This document shows, piece after piece, positions 46,467 to 55,004 of a stretch of 64,000 bases of DNA. The notes under the pieces were generated by a model. That model was not told the origin of the DNA. It saw nothing but the letters and a program-made list of their open reading frames with translations, and did not search any database. The position numbers and the translations under genes are program-made. How positions within the stretch are numbered: position 1 is the first letter of the stretch; every line of letters begins with the position of its first letter. The DNA is from Chitinophaga oryzae (GTDB taxonomy: Bacteria > Bacteroidota > Bacteroidia > Chitinophagales > Chitinophagaceae), in NCBI RefSeq assembly GCF_012516375.2, contig NZ_CP051204.2, positions 434,001 to 498,000 of the forward strand, in the 5' to 3' direction.

Positions 46467-47300
46467 ATGAAAACGATACTTGTACCCACTGATTTTTCTG
46501 ATACCGCCTATAATGCAGCTACTTATGCGCTGGCGATGGCTCCACAGCTGAATGTTGACCGTATTGTGCTTTACCATGCCTATGAACTGATCGTACCAAT
46601 CCCGGACGTGCCTACTGCCATTCCCATGGTTAATCCGGACGATCTGCGGATCGCTTCACAGGAAGGGTTGGATAAGATGCAAAAAGAACTTGCGCCGCTG
46701 GCAGGCGCCGGTGTGAGTATCGTGACGAGGGCGGACAATACGCTGCTGGCTGCCACCATTGACGATGTGGTAAAACAGGAAGAAGCAGCGCTCATCATCA
46801 TGGGCATTACCGGTGGCAGTAAAATGGAAGAGATACTGGTAGGTTCCAATACCATCGATGTGGTGAAGCATACCACCTGCCCGGTGCTTATCGTTCCCGG
46901 AAAAGCAGTGTTTAAAGGCATCGCCAAAATCGTATTTGCCTGCGATCTGCGCCAGGTGGCCGACAGTACGCCGATCGCCCCGCTGAAGAAGCTGCTGGCC
47001 GCATTCCATGCGGAACTGCATGTGATCAATATAGACCATGAAAGCAAGCACTTCTCCACCGATACGCCTTTTGAAACGCTGATGCTGGATACGCTGCTGG
47101 AAGATTATAAGCCGGAATATCATTTTGTGGACAACCCGGACGTGGTGCAGGGTATCACGGAATTTGCCGAAAGCATACAGGCAGACCTGATCCTCACCAT
47201 CCCGAAAAAACACGGCCTGTTTGAACGGATCTTTAAACGCAGTAATACCGCTAAACTGGCCTACCAGACGCATATTCCGCTGCTGACGATACACGAATAA
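46467..47300 (+). CDS. Universal stress protein, tandem domains
   Basis: A 277-residue protein with two Usp domains (~1-145 and ~150-277). The first has an intact ATP-binding loop, GITGGSKMEEILVGSNT; the second lacks a clear one (TIPKKHGLFERIFKRSNT). Usp proteins bind ATP and respond to starvation and stress. It is cytoplasmic and monocistronic. Confidence 0.9.
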   Translation: MKTILVPTDFSDTAYNAATYALAMAPQLNVDRIVLYHAYELIVPIPDVPTAIPMVNPDDLRIASQEGLDKMQKELAPLAGAGVSIVTRADNTLLAATIDDVVKQEEAALIIMGITGGSKMEEILVGSNTIDVVKHTTCPVLIVPGKAVFKGIAKIVFACDLRQVADSTPIAPLKKLLAAFHAELHVINIDHESKHFSTDTPFETLMLDTLLEDYKPEYHFVDNPDVVQGITEFAESIQADLILTIPKKHGLFERIFKRSNTAKLAYQTHIPLLTIHE

Positions 47301-47343
47301 ACTTTATATTTGAAACATTAATACATATCATCATCACAACATT

Positions 47344-48099
47344 ATGCTGAAAAAAACACTGTTGGTTCTCCTGGGCGTTGGCTGTATGCACGCCAGTCAG
47401 GCGCAATTGCTGAACAAACTGAAAAAGCTCAAAAATTCCAGCTCCACCACCACTACAAACACCACTACTTCCAACACCGGCGGCAGTTTCACTGAAAATG
47501 AAGCTGGTTCTGCCATCAAGGAAGCACTGGCGAAAGGCGTTGCCAATGGTATCGCCAATCTCAATAAAACAGACGGTTTCTTTGGCAATGAACTGTATAA
47601 GCTGTTATTGCCTCCTGACGCAGTGAAAATCGGTAATACCCTGCGTGCCATCGGTTTAGGCCCGCAGGTGGACCAGGCCATCCTGCAGATCAACCGCTCC
47701 GCAGAAAAAGCCGTAGGATACGCCGCGCCCATCTTTGTGAATGCCATCAAACAAATGACGCTTACAGATGCGATCAACCTGGTAAAAGGGGGTAACAATT
47801 CCGCTACCGAATTTTTCAAAAGCAAAACCACCGATCAGCTGAAAGCCGCTTTCTCTCCTGTAGTGAAAGGTTCGCTGGACAGCACCAGCGCTACCCGCTA
47901 CTATTCAGACATCGTGAATACATACAACAAACTGCCGACGACATTCAATAAAGTGAATCCTAACCTGCAGGACTATGTGACTACGATGGCAGTGAACGCA
48001 CTGTTCGACCAGATCGGTAAAGAAGAAGCGGCTATCCGCGCTAATCCTGCCGCCAGAACGACTGATATCCTGAAAAAAGTGTTCGGAAATATCCTGTAG
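47344..48099 (+). CDS. DUF4197 exported protein
   Basis: A 251-residue protein with a signal peptide (KKTLLVLLGVGCMHASQAQ), a Ser/Thr-rich linker (residues ~28-48), and the DUF4197 domain, helical and beginning AIKEALAKGVANGIANL. Its function is unknown. It starts 43 bases after the stress protein gene and could share its transcript. Confidence 0.88.
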   Translation: MLKKTLLVLLGVGCMHASQAQLLNKLKKLKNSSSTTTTNTTTSNTGGSFTENEAGSAIKEALAKGVANGIANLNKTDGFFGNELYKLLLPPDAVKIGNTLRAIGLGPQVDQAILQINRSAEKAVGYAAPIFVNAIKQMTLTDAINLVKGGNNSATEFFKSKTTDQLKAAFSPVVKGSLDSTSATRYYSDIVNTYNKLPTTFNKVNPNLQDYVTTMAVNALFDQIGKEEAAIRANPAARTTDILKKVFGNIL

Positions 48100-48104
48100 T
48101 TTCT

Positions 48105-48251
48105 CGCAAAGCTTTGTAAGAAAGCAAAGACACAAAGAGTCTTTATCAATAAAAGTAAAGGTGCGAAGATCAAATGCTGATCTTCGCACCTTTGCTTTCT
48201 TATTTAATCTCAAAAAAACTTTGTGTCTTTGCTTTCTTACAAAGCTTTGCG
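48105..48251. terminator. Nested double palindrome between convergent genes
   Basis: The outer arms at 48105-48137 and 48219-48251 are perfect over 33 bases. The inner stem AAAGGTGCGAAGATCA (48157-48172) pairs perfectly with 48178-48193 around an AATGC loop. It separates the DUF4197 gene (+) from the flavin reductase gene (-). Confidence 0.75.
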
Positions 48252-48256
48252 GGAAA

Positions 48257-49135
48257 CTACGCGCTGAGCAATACCTGCCAGGCCTCTCCTACCTTGTTGG
48301 CCTCCAGCAGCTGCTTAGCGTAATGATGCAGCTCGCGCTCCATCTCATCCGGCGTAAGGCTGTAATACTGGATGATGTTTTTAAGGTGACTATCATCAAA
48401 TGCAGGATCTACAAAAGGCATTTCATGTACGTTGCCCAGTTTGCCCAGATCATTGCCGCTGAGAATAGCGCTGTTGCGTATGGATAACGGTAACGCATCT
48501 ACGCCGATTCCGAGTTGTGTATTGGGTTTGGGCACTTCAAAGACAGCATCGCCGGAAGCGCGGCAATAATAGTCGCCGCCCATGCGGGCTACCAGGTCGA
48601 TCTTCTGCGGGTCTATTCTGCCTTTGGCATCGAAAATGTCATCGTTGATATGGATGAGTACCGGTTCACAGATAACGAGGTTGCCGGCGCCGCCCTGGTT
48701 GCCGGTTTCGATGATCTGTTTTACCACGCATTCCATTTGTACGGGACTTTCCTTTACACGGAACGGTTTTATTTTTTCTGAGGGCACAGGTGTAAAGCCG
48801 GCCTTCACAAATTCGTTTATCCCTGATGGGTATTCGCAACTGGCCAGTGATGTTTGTTGCACCATGTTGTAGGTGACCACATTGATCACTACTTCGCGGG
48901 TGGCGTACACGTTTTCCAGCGTGTGTTTGGTGGTGTTGTCGCGGACGCGCCTGGACGGTGAAAATATCAGCGTTGGCGGATTGGTACCGAATATATTGAA
49001 GAAACTGAAAGGCGATAAGTTAGGCTGCCCTTCCGCATCGATAGTGCTGGCAAAACAAATCGGGCGCGGGGCGATGGCGCCCTGCAGATAAGCCTGCAGC
49101 TCGGCGGTCTTAATTTCAGACGGAACTACCTTCAT
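48257..49135 (-). CDS. Flavin reductase family protein
   Basis: A 292-residue FMN-binding split-barrel protein of the flavin reductase-like family (AIAPRPICFASTIDAEGQPNLSPFSFFNIFG, SLASCEYPSGINEFVKAG). It probably binds FMN and acts as a reductase or oxygenase partner. Only two bases separate it from the FAH-family gene, so both are one operon; similar pairs occur near aromatic amino acid catabolism genes. Confidence 0.9.
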   Translation of the reverse strand: MKVVPSEIKTAELQAYLQGAIAPRPICFASTIDAEGQPNLSPFSFFNIFGTNPPTLIFSPSRRVRDNTTKHTLENVYATREVVINVVTYNMVQQTSLASCEYPSGINEFVKAGFTPVPSEKIKPFRVKESPVQMECVVKQIIETGNQGGAGNLVICEPVLIHINDDIFDAKGRIDPQKIDLVARMGGDYYCRASGDAVFEVPKPNTQLGIGVDALPLSIRNSAILSGNDLGKLGNVHEMPFVDPAFDDSHLKNIIQYYSLTPDEMERELHHYAKQLLEANKVGEAWQVLLSA

Positions 49136-49137
49136 GC

Positions 49138-50151
49138 CTATACGTTTTTCTTAAGTGCCAGTATAGAGAAGTCAGTGTCTTCTTTAACGATGGTGTTGGT
49201 AAGTGTGCCCAGTCCTTCTATCTCCATCTCTACCACATCGCCGGGTTGCAGCCATTGTTCGGTGTAATTGGGGTCGTTGAGTTTGCCGGTGCCGTTCAGC
49301 TCCAGGAAACAGCCGGTGCCTACGGTGCCGCTGCCGATCACATCGCCGGGCATGATGTTGACGCCATAAGCGCAACGTTCCACGATCTCCGCAAACGTCC
49401 AGTCCATGTCGCCCATATTGCCTTCGCTGACCTGTATGCCATTGACTTTGCAGGTCATCTTCAGGTTGTAGTTATTACCGGTATGTCCGGGTTTGGCGGG
49501 TACCAGGAACTCCTCCAGTTCGTCCGGCGTTACCAGCATGGGGCCTATCACGGTACTGAAGTCCTTGCCCTTGGCGGGGCCCAGGTTGAGTTTCATCTCT
49601 TCCATCTGCAGCGTGCGTGCGCTCATATCGTTCATGATCATATAACCGCCGATGTAGTCATCCGCTTCTGCTGCGGTGATATTCCGGCCTGCTTTGCAGA
49701 TCACGATAGCTGCTTCCAGTTCAAAGTCCAGTTTGTCGAAGTGGTCCGGCATACAGTGAATATCGCCGGGACCCTGGATAGCATTGTGATTGGTAAAATA
49801 GAAGATCGGGTACTGATCAAATTCCGGGATCATCTCTACTTTGCGGTTTCTCCGGGCAGCAGCCACATGTTGCCGGAAAGCATAGCCATCGCGGCAGGAA
49901 GTGGGGAATGGTACCGGCGACAGCAGCTGTACGCTTTCCACGGGGATACCTTTGGCGGTGCCCGGATGTTTGCCTGCTTTCAGGCTGGCGTCAGCCTGCC
50001 GGGCCACGTCGATCACGTCTTCCCACATCATCAGGAACATTCCCATGTTATTGGGCAGGTCCGGATGCAACTCCTGGGTGTTGTACAACTGTCCGTCAAC
50101 AAGGATGGCCAGCTGGTCTGTTTCCTCTCTTAAATAACTTACAAGTTTCAT
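49138..50151 (-). CDS. Fumarylacetoacetate hydrolase family protein
   Basis: A ~337-residue FAH-fold enzyme that cleaves C-C bonds in, or decarboxylates, acyl-keto acids using Mg2+. Metal-site and active-site blocks are visible: DFELEAAIVICKAGRNI and GGYMIMNDMSART, with GDVIGSGTVGTGC later. The substrate is unknown; the adjoining flavin reductase suggests aromatic catabolism. I start at MKLVSYLREE (50151), since relatives begin there. Confidence 0.92.
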   Translation of the reverse strand: MKLVSYLREETDQLAILVDGQLYNTQELHPDLPNNMGMFLMMWEDVIDVARQADASLKAGKHPGTAKGIPVESVQLLSPVPFPTSCRDGYAFRQHVAAARRNRKVEMIPEFDQYPIFYFTNHNAIQGPGDIHCMPDHFDKLDFELEAAIVICKAGRNITAAEADDYIGGYMIMNDMSARTLQMEEMKLNLGPAKGKDFSTVIGPMLVTPDELEEFLVPAKPGHTGNNYNLKMTCKVNGIQVSEGNMGDMDWTFAEIVERCAYGVNIMPGDVIGSGTVGTGCFLELNGTGKLNDPNYTEQWLQPGDVVEMEIEGLGTLTNTIVKEDTDFSILALKKNV

Positions 50152-50253
50152 GATTTGTATTGTTCTGGTTGTATGATTGACCAAATATAAGGATGCTCCT
50201 GCGGTTTTTTTGTATAATTTAGGAAGATAAAGACCTGATATGAAATCCTGTTT

Positions 50254-50465
50254 ATGGCCCCTTACCTGCTGTTAGTCCTGCCGCTGGCAGCCGCAGCGCA
50301 GTCGCCTTCCCGTTACGCCATCTCGCATTGGCCAAACTGCCGGCCGACAGCCTGCTGACAACACGGCTCAACGATGCCGGGCTGGAGCAGCTGCTACAGG
50401 CGCATTTCGGGCTTACGCCGGCTAATTTTAACGAAAACATCAGGAAGCGCTTAGCCGCCAGCTGA
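50254..50465 (+). pseudogene. Small exported protein, frame broken by one base
   Basis: MAPYLLLVLPLAAAAQSPS (a signal peptide) starts at 50254 and meets a stop after 34 codons. In the next frame HLALAKLPADSLL runs on to LRKRL-like residues and a TGA at 50463. Joining them by adding one base (for example a C in the CCC run near 50309) gives a 70-residue exported protein just ahead of the serine hydrolase. I do not recognise a family. It could also be non-coding. Confidence 0.4.
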
Positions 50466-50506
50466 TAATTTTATATTTTGGCAATCAGAACCACTATTGC
50501 TGCTCT

Positions 50507-51754
50507 ATGATGCGTCACTGTTTGCTGTTACTGCTTTGCGGTTGCCTGTCGCTGGTACAGGCGCAGCCCCGTACAGATACCCTGCTGAAAAACATGTTCG
50601 ACCGTGAGGCTACCCCGCTGCTGCGGCATATGCTGCAACATCCCGATTCTTTCCGGTATCAGCTGATTTATACCCGGATTGACCGCGATGCCAATAACCA
50701 GCCGCATTTCACGCATTATTATCTCAACGTGGACGCGGACCAGTATTTTAACCCGGCCAGTACGGTGAAGCTGCCCATTGCCCTGCTGGCGCTGGAGAAA
50801 ATGAGGGAACTCAAGGTCCGCGGCCTGGACGGCAACACCACCATGCTGACCGACAGCAGCGGAAGCGGACAGTTAACCGTGCATACAGACAGTACGGCCA
50901 AAAGCGGGCTGCCTTCGATCAACCATTACATCAAACGGATTTTCCTGATCAGTGACAACGACGCCTATAACCGTTTGTATGAATTCGTAGGGCAACAGTC
51001 CATCCATGAAAGGCTCTGGAAAAAAGGCTATAAGGATGTGCGTATCGTGCGGCGGTTTATGCCGTTGTCTGAAGAAGAAAACAGGCACACCGGCGCTATC
51101 CGGTTTGTAAAAAACGGGAAGACGCTGTACAGCCAGCCGCCGGCCGTGAGCCGGCTGTCTTACGACTATAGCAGAAACATCCGGATAGGAGCGGGTTATA
51201 TGGATAAAAACGAGCACCTGGTATCTGAGCCGATGGATTTCACAAAGCATAACAACCTGCCGTTGCAATGCCTGCAACAGATGCTGCAATCGGTGATTTT
51301 CCCGCAGTCGGTGCCGGCGGCGCAACGTTTCCGGATAACCCCGCAGGATTACCGGTTCCTGTACCGGTATATGTCCGAATACCCTTCTGAAAGCACAGAT
51401 CCCGTTTATGACACCACTGAATACTTTGACAGCTATACGAAGTTTTTCCTTTTTAAAGGCGCCGGCCGCCACATCCCGTCCAATATGCGGGTGTTCAATA
51501 AAACGGGCTGGTCTTACGGCTTTTTGACAGATGCGGCTTACATCGTTGATTTTGAGCATAATATTGAGTTTATGCTCACCGGAACGGTGTATGTGAACCG
51601 GGACGGTATTTTAAATGATGATAAATACGAATATGAAGGGGAAGGATATCCTTTTTTCCGGGATGCCGGCAATATTATTTACCGGTATGAGCTGCAACGG
51701 CAACGGGCCTACCAACCGGACCTGAAGGCATTCCGGATCGATTACAGGCAGTAG
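50507..51754 (+). CDS. Exported serine hydrolase, beta-lactamase fold
   Basis: A 415-residue periplasmic protein with a signal peptide (HCLLLLLCGCLSLVQAQ). The class A beta-lactamase triad of motifs is present: S85-T-V-K88, SDN at 149-151, and KTG in FNKTGWSYG near residue 332. Its length and large insertions differ from true beta-lactamases, so a role as a peptidase or cell-wall enzyme is more likely than antibiotic resistance. Confidence 0.85.
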   Translation: MMRHCLLLLLCGCLSLVQAQPRTDTLLKNMFDREATPLLRHMLQHPDSFRYQLIYTRIDRDANNQPHFTHYYLNVDADQYFNPASTVKLPIALLALEKMRELKVRGLDGNTTMLTDSSGSGQLTVHTDSTAKSGLPSINHYIKRIFLISDNDAYNRLYEFVGQQSIHERLWKKGYKDVRIVRRFMPLSEEENRHTGAIRFVKNGKTLYSQPPAVSRLSYDYSRNIRIGAGYMDKNEHLVSEPMDFTKHNNLPLQCLQQMLQSVIFPQSVPAAQRFRITPQDYRFLYRYMSEYPSESTDPVYDTTEYFDSYTKFFLFKGAGRHIPSNMRVFNKTGWSYGFLTDAAYIVDFEHNIEFMLTGTVYVNRDGILNDDKYEYEGEGYPFFRDAGNIIYRYELQRQRAYQPDLKAFRIDYRQ

Positions 51755-51932
51755 CGGGGACTGACGGTCATAATATTTGACGGATAAATTAAAGATTAAA
51801 AATATTCCAATTAAGGTGAAGGTTGTATTTTTGTGCCTGAAATCGGCAGACGGGGCATAGCTACCTGCCAGGGTAAAATAAGAGGGGTTTTATTCATTTT
51901 CCCGTAACTGTTGCGCGTTAAAACTGGGATTC

Positions 51933-52589
51933 ATGAAATTTGAAAAGATTAAGAACAAAGGACAGGCAAGATTATTTGAAAGCCAGTACCTCGAGATGCT
52001 GACCAAGACGCATCCCCTGGTGATCTGGGGAATGTATTTGCCCATTATTGGCTATATGCTTTATTATAGCCATGACACGTTAGGCTTTGAAGTAAGCACG
52101 GTGATATCGATATTCATAGGCGCGATGTTATTCTGGTCGTTCTTCGAGTATATCATGCACCGGTTTATTTTCCACTTTGCCAGCGACAGTCCGAAAGTGC
52201 AGCGTTTTATTTACGTGATGCACGGTAACCATCACGAATATCCGAGAGACAAACAGCGTTTGTTTATGCCGCCGGTGCCCAGTCTGATCCTGGCCTCTGC
52301 GATCTTTGGCAGCCAGTATATTTTCCTGCGGCAGTATACTTTCATGTTTTTCCCCGGTTTCCTGCTGGGTTATCTGATTTATGGCAGCATGCACTACGCT
52401 ATCCACGCCTGGAACCCGCCTTTTAAATTCATGAAGCCGCTGTGGCGTAATCACCACCTGCATCACTACAAAAGCGAGGATAAAGGCTTTGGTGTAAGTT
52501 CAGCTTTCTGGGACCGGGTATTCGGCACTTTCTTTGACCTGGACAAGGAGAAGGAAGACAAAGAGAAAGTAAAGGAGCTCATGTTTTAA
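51933..52589 (+). CDS. Fatty acid hydroxylase / sterol desaturase family protein
   Basis: A 218-residue integral membrane di-iron enzyme with about four helices. The eight-histidine pattern is visible: HRFIFH, HGNHHEYP, HYAIH and NHHLHH. By family it would hydroxylate a lipid; related Bacteroidota enzymes hydroxylate fatty acyl chains of sphingolipids, but the substrate here is unproven. The C-terminus is Lys/Glu-rich. A nested palindrome follows. Confidence 0.9.
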   Translation: MKFEKIKNKGQARLFESQYLEMLTKTHPLVIWGMYLPIIGYMLYYSHDTLGFEVSTVISIFIGAMLFWSFFEYIMHRFIFHFASDSPKVQRFIYVMHGNHHEYPRDKQRLFMPPVPSLILASAIFGSQYIFLRQYTFMFFPGFLLGYLIYGSMHYAIHAWNPPFKFMKPLWRNHHLHHYKSEDKGFGVSSAFWDRVFGTFFDLDKEKEDKEKVKELMF

Positions 52590-52593
52590 TGTA

Positions 52594-52724
52594 GAGATTT
52601 TTTGATGTACGATTTTTTGATTTTATAGATTTACAAAAGGAGAAGACCGAAGCAAGTTAACAACCGCTTCGGTCTTCTTCTTTTGTATTGCAGGAATCAA
52701 AAGATCGTACATTAAAAAATCCCT
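52594..52724. terminator. Nested double palindrome
   Basis: The outer arms at 52594-52623 and 52695-52724 pair over 30 bases with a few mismatches and carry the ATTTTTTGAT word found at 948 and 7114. The inner stem begins ACAAAAGGAGAAGACCGAAGC (52634) and pairs with 52667-52686. It sits between convergent genes. Confidence 0.7.
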
Positions 52725-52731
52725 GAATGAA

Positions 52732-53078
52732 TCACCATCTTTCTTCATCGTCTGGCAGGTTGTCTTGCCGGAAAGCTTCCCGGGAAGCTATTTTCTGCAG
52801 CTGTCTCTCGATGATCAGCGCCGCGATGGGCCGGTAGGGATCGGTGCCTTGCCGGGCGGCATATTCCAGTATCTGTCTCACCTTTTTCTCTGCCACGTCG
52901 ATCCGGTACAGGAGAAAGATGAACTGTTGGAGATCGGTGCTGATGAGGTATTCCAGTCTTCTGCCCAGTATTTCCTCCAGTTGCGCGTAACTGATATTGC
53001 CCGGGGGACGCTTACTTCAAATGTCTGTTGCGCCCAATTGGCGGTCTCCCGGAGATACGGTGCAGGAACGCTGTTCAT
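52732..53078 (-). pseudogene. Hidden 115-residue gene, frame broken by one base
   Basis: The start is an ATG whose A is the last base of the preceding DUF6263 stop codon (TAATG), a translational coupling arrangement. It reads MNSVPAPYLRETANWAQQTF to VSVP, then must shift at the CCCCC run (plus-strand G run 53003-53007) to continue GNISYAQLEEILGRRLEYLI and end EERW. Adding one C restores 115 residues. The protein is helical and acidic and lacks a signal peptide. I do not recognise a family. Probably intact in reality. Confidence 0.65.
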
Positions 53079-54019
53079 TATTTCATCTGTTTGATTTTGT
53101 AGGAAGCGTTGGTGACTACTTTCACCGGCACTTTCAGGTCGCGTTTAATGCCTTTGGCCTTATTCACTTTGTAGGTGTAGTTGCCGTTCATTTCAGTATT
53201 CTGTACGCAGATGCTGGGCATGCCGCTGCTGCGCATCACCAGGTAATTGGAGGAGGTGGTGCCGCTGATTTCGGCGGTAGCCTTGATATCGTCGTCGAGG
53301 GTGAGCATTTGCACTTTATCGGTGTTTATTTTGGAGGTGCCACCGATTTTAGCGGTCTGGGTGTCCCAGGTTTGAAGGTTCCAGTAGAGATCTATCCTGC
53401 CAACGAGGCCGCCGCGAAGGGGAACGCTTTCTTCCCATTGGGTGCCGGTTTTGATGCCGTGGGCTGGATACATGATCAGCAACTGTTCCAGCCAGGCGCG
53501 GAAGGCGTCGGTGCCGAACTGGTCTTTCATGAGTTTTTTATAGGCTTCCTGTTCGTCTTTTTTCAGGGAGCTGAAGGCGGCGGCAGCGTTGTCCAGCAGG
53601 TTGTCGAGGCCGTCGATTTTTGTGATGACGCCGGTGCTTTGCAGTTCCACGGTAAAAGGCTGGTCCAGCAGTTTCTGCAGGCCGGCCTGAAAAGGTTCGT
53701 CCGGTTTGCTCACTTTGGCGTCCACAAAGATATTCTGATTTTTAGCGTTGAAGTTGAATCGCAGTTCTTTATACCGGAACGTCAGTGTGGCTTTGCCGGG
53801 TATCACATCGGTGACATCGATGGTAATAATATTGTTATAATCGCGGGTAACCCTTTGCTGTGCTTCGTTAATGGTGGTATAGGTTTCCGTACGGCTTTTC
53901 TGTTCCAGTTCAAACTGTTCTCCCTTGTTAAAGCTGTAGTTGATTGACATGTAGTCCTGCGCCTGCGTGGTGAAGGACAATGTCAGGAAGGTAGCAATGG
54001 CGCCCAATAATTTTTTCAT
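53078..54019 (-). CDS. DUF6263 exported protein
   Basis: A 313-residue secreted protein with a signal peptide (MKKLLGAIATFLTLSFTTQAQ) and a beta-rich DUF6263 body (YSFNKGEQFELEQKSRTETY, ITIDVTDVIPGKATLTFRYKE). Function unknown. Its stop codon overlaps the start of the hidden downstream gene. Confidence 0.85.
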   Translation of the reverse strand: MKKLLGAIATFLTLSFTTQAQDYMSINYSFNKGEQFELEQKSRTETYTTINEAQQRVTRDYNNIITIDVTDVIPGKATLTFRYKELRFNFNAKNQNIFVDAKVSKPDEPFQAGLQKLLDQPFTVELQSTGVITKIDGLDNLLDNAAAAFSSLKKDEQEAYKKLMKDQFGTDAFRAWLEQLLIMYPAHGIKTGTQWEESVPLRGGLVGRIDLYWNLQTWDTQTAKIGGTSKINTDKVQMLTLDDDIKATAEISGTTSSNYLVMRSSGMPSICVQNTEMNGNYTYKVNKAKGIKRDLKVPVKVVTNASYKIKQMK

Positions 54020-54037
54020 TACTGTAATTTATTTTAA

Positions 54038-54811
54038 TCAAACATACTTTTCAATCACACCTAATCCAAACAGGGCGAAGTCGTATTTGGCCGGGTCGTC
54101 CGGGTCCAGCTTTTTGAGCTCATGGGTGAGCGCTACGGCAGTTTTCCAGTCTGACTTCGCGTCTGATATCAATCCCAGCCTGGTGGCCACGCGGCTTACG
54201 TGAACATCCAGGGGGCATACCAGTTGTGATGGTGAAATATGTTGCCACAGCCCAAAATCCACGCCATTTTCATCTTTTCGCACCATCCAGCGTAAATACA
54301 TGTTCAATCGTTTGCACGCGGAATGTTTGGCGGGAGAAGAGATATGTTTTTCTGTACGGGCGGGGTGCTCGAGGGAGAAGAACATTTTATGGAAGCCGGT
54401 AAGGGCTTTTTCAACGTTTTCGTCCTGTGGGCTGAGGTGGCCGCTGAAGGCGAATTCGAGGGAGGTAATGTTGGTATAGTAATGCTGGAGGAATTCCACA
54501 AAATACAGGAGGTCCACACCGTTAAAAGTCCGGTGGCAGAAGGTCATCAGCTTCATGCGGTCGCGCGGGTCGTGATTGCGGATGTAGTCATAGGGCGCGT
54601 TGTCCATATGCCGCATCAGTTCCGTGCATTTGTTGATGATGCTGGTACGGTTGCCCCAGGCCAGTATGGCGGCAAAGAGGCCGGCTATTTCTATGTCCTG
54701 CAGTTCGCTGAAGCGGTGCGGGATGCAAATGGGGTCATTTGCAATGAAATCCGGATGATTATAGGTTGCCGCTTTCGCATTCAGGAAGTCCTTCAGTTGT
54801 TGGATCTTCAT
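54038..54811 (-). CDS. TIGR02757 (DUF2400) family protein
   Basis: A ~257-residue protein of TIGR02757: the central AGLFAAILAWGNRTSI, the RLNMYLRWMVRK block and the C-terminal CPLDVHVSRVATRLGL are characteristic. The helix-hairpin-helix flavour suggests a DNA-glycosylase-like fold, but the activity is unknown. I use the ATG at MKIQQLK, six codons inside the longest frame. Nineteen bases separate its stop from the DUF6263 start. Confidence 0.88.
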   Translation of the reverse strand: MKIQQLKDFLNAKAATYNHPDFIANDPICIPHRFSELQDIEIAGLFAAILAWGNRTSIINKCTELMRHMDNAPYDYIRNHDPRDRMKLMTFCHRTFNGVDLLYFVEFLQHYYTNITSLEFAFSGHLSPQDENVEKALTGFHKMFFSLEHPARTEKHISSPAKHSACKRLNMYLRWMVRKDENGVDFGLWQHISPSQLVCPLDVHVSRVATRLGLISDAKSDWKTAVALTHELKKLDPDDPAKYDFALFGLGVIEKYV

Positions 54812-54853
54812 AGTTGTCACATGTAGCATCTGCAGCCTGGCTATACGCGTCAG

Positions 54854-54891
54854 CCACCTGCGCTGTTGCCCTGAGGCAACAGCGCAGGTGG
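54854..54891. terminator. 17-bp perfect hairpin
   Basis: CCACCTGCGCTGTTGCC pairs exactly with its complement around CTGA; TTTGATT follows on the + strand. It lies between the stop of the cystathionine gene and the start of the TIGR02757 gene, both on the minus strand, where no T-run follows. It could end the first or act in the leader of the second. Confidence 0.6.
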
Positions 54892-55004
54892 TTTGATTCG
54901 TCAGCGCTGATAAAATAGGCTGTGGATATGGTCCAGGAAAAAATTATATACTTCGTAAAGATAATTTTTAACCGGTAAGAATTAAAATCAGATTGATGAA
55001 CGTC

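Noticed and set aside
50507..51754. Antibiotic-resistance beta-lactamase
   Set aside because: The SxxK, SDN and KTG motifs exist, but length and insertions differ from class A enzymes, and no resistance context is present.
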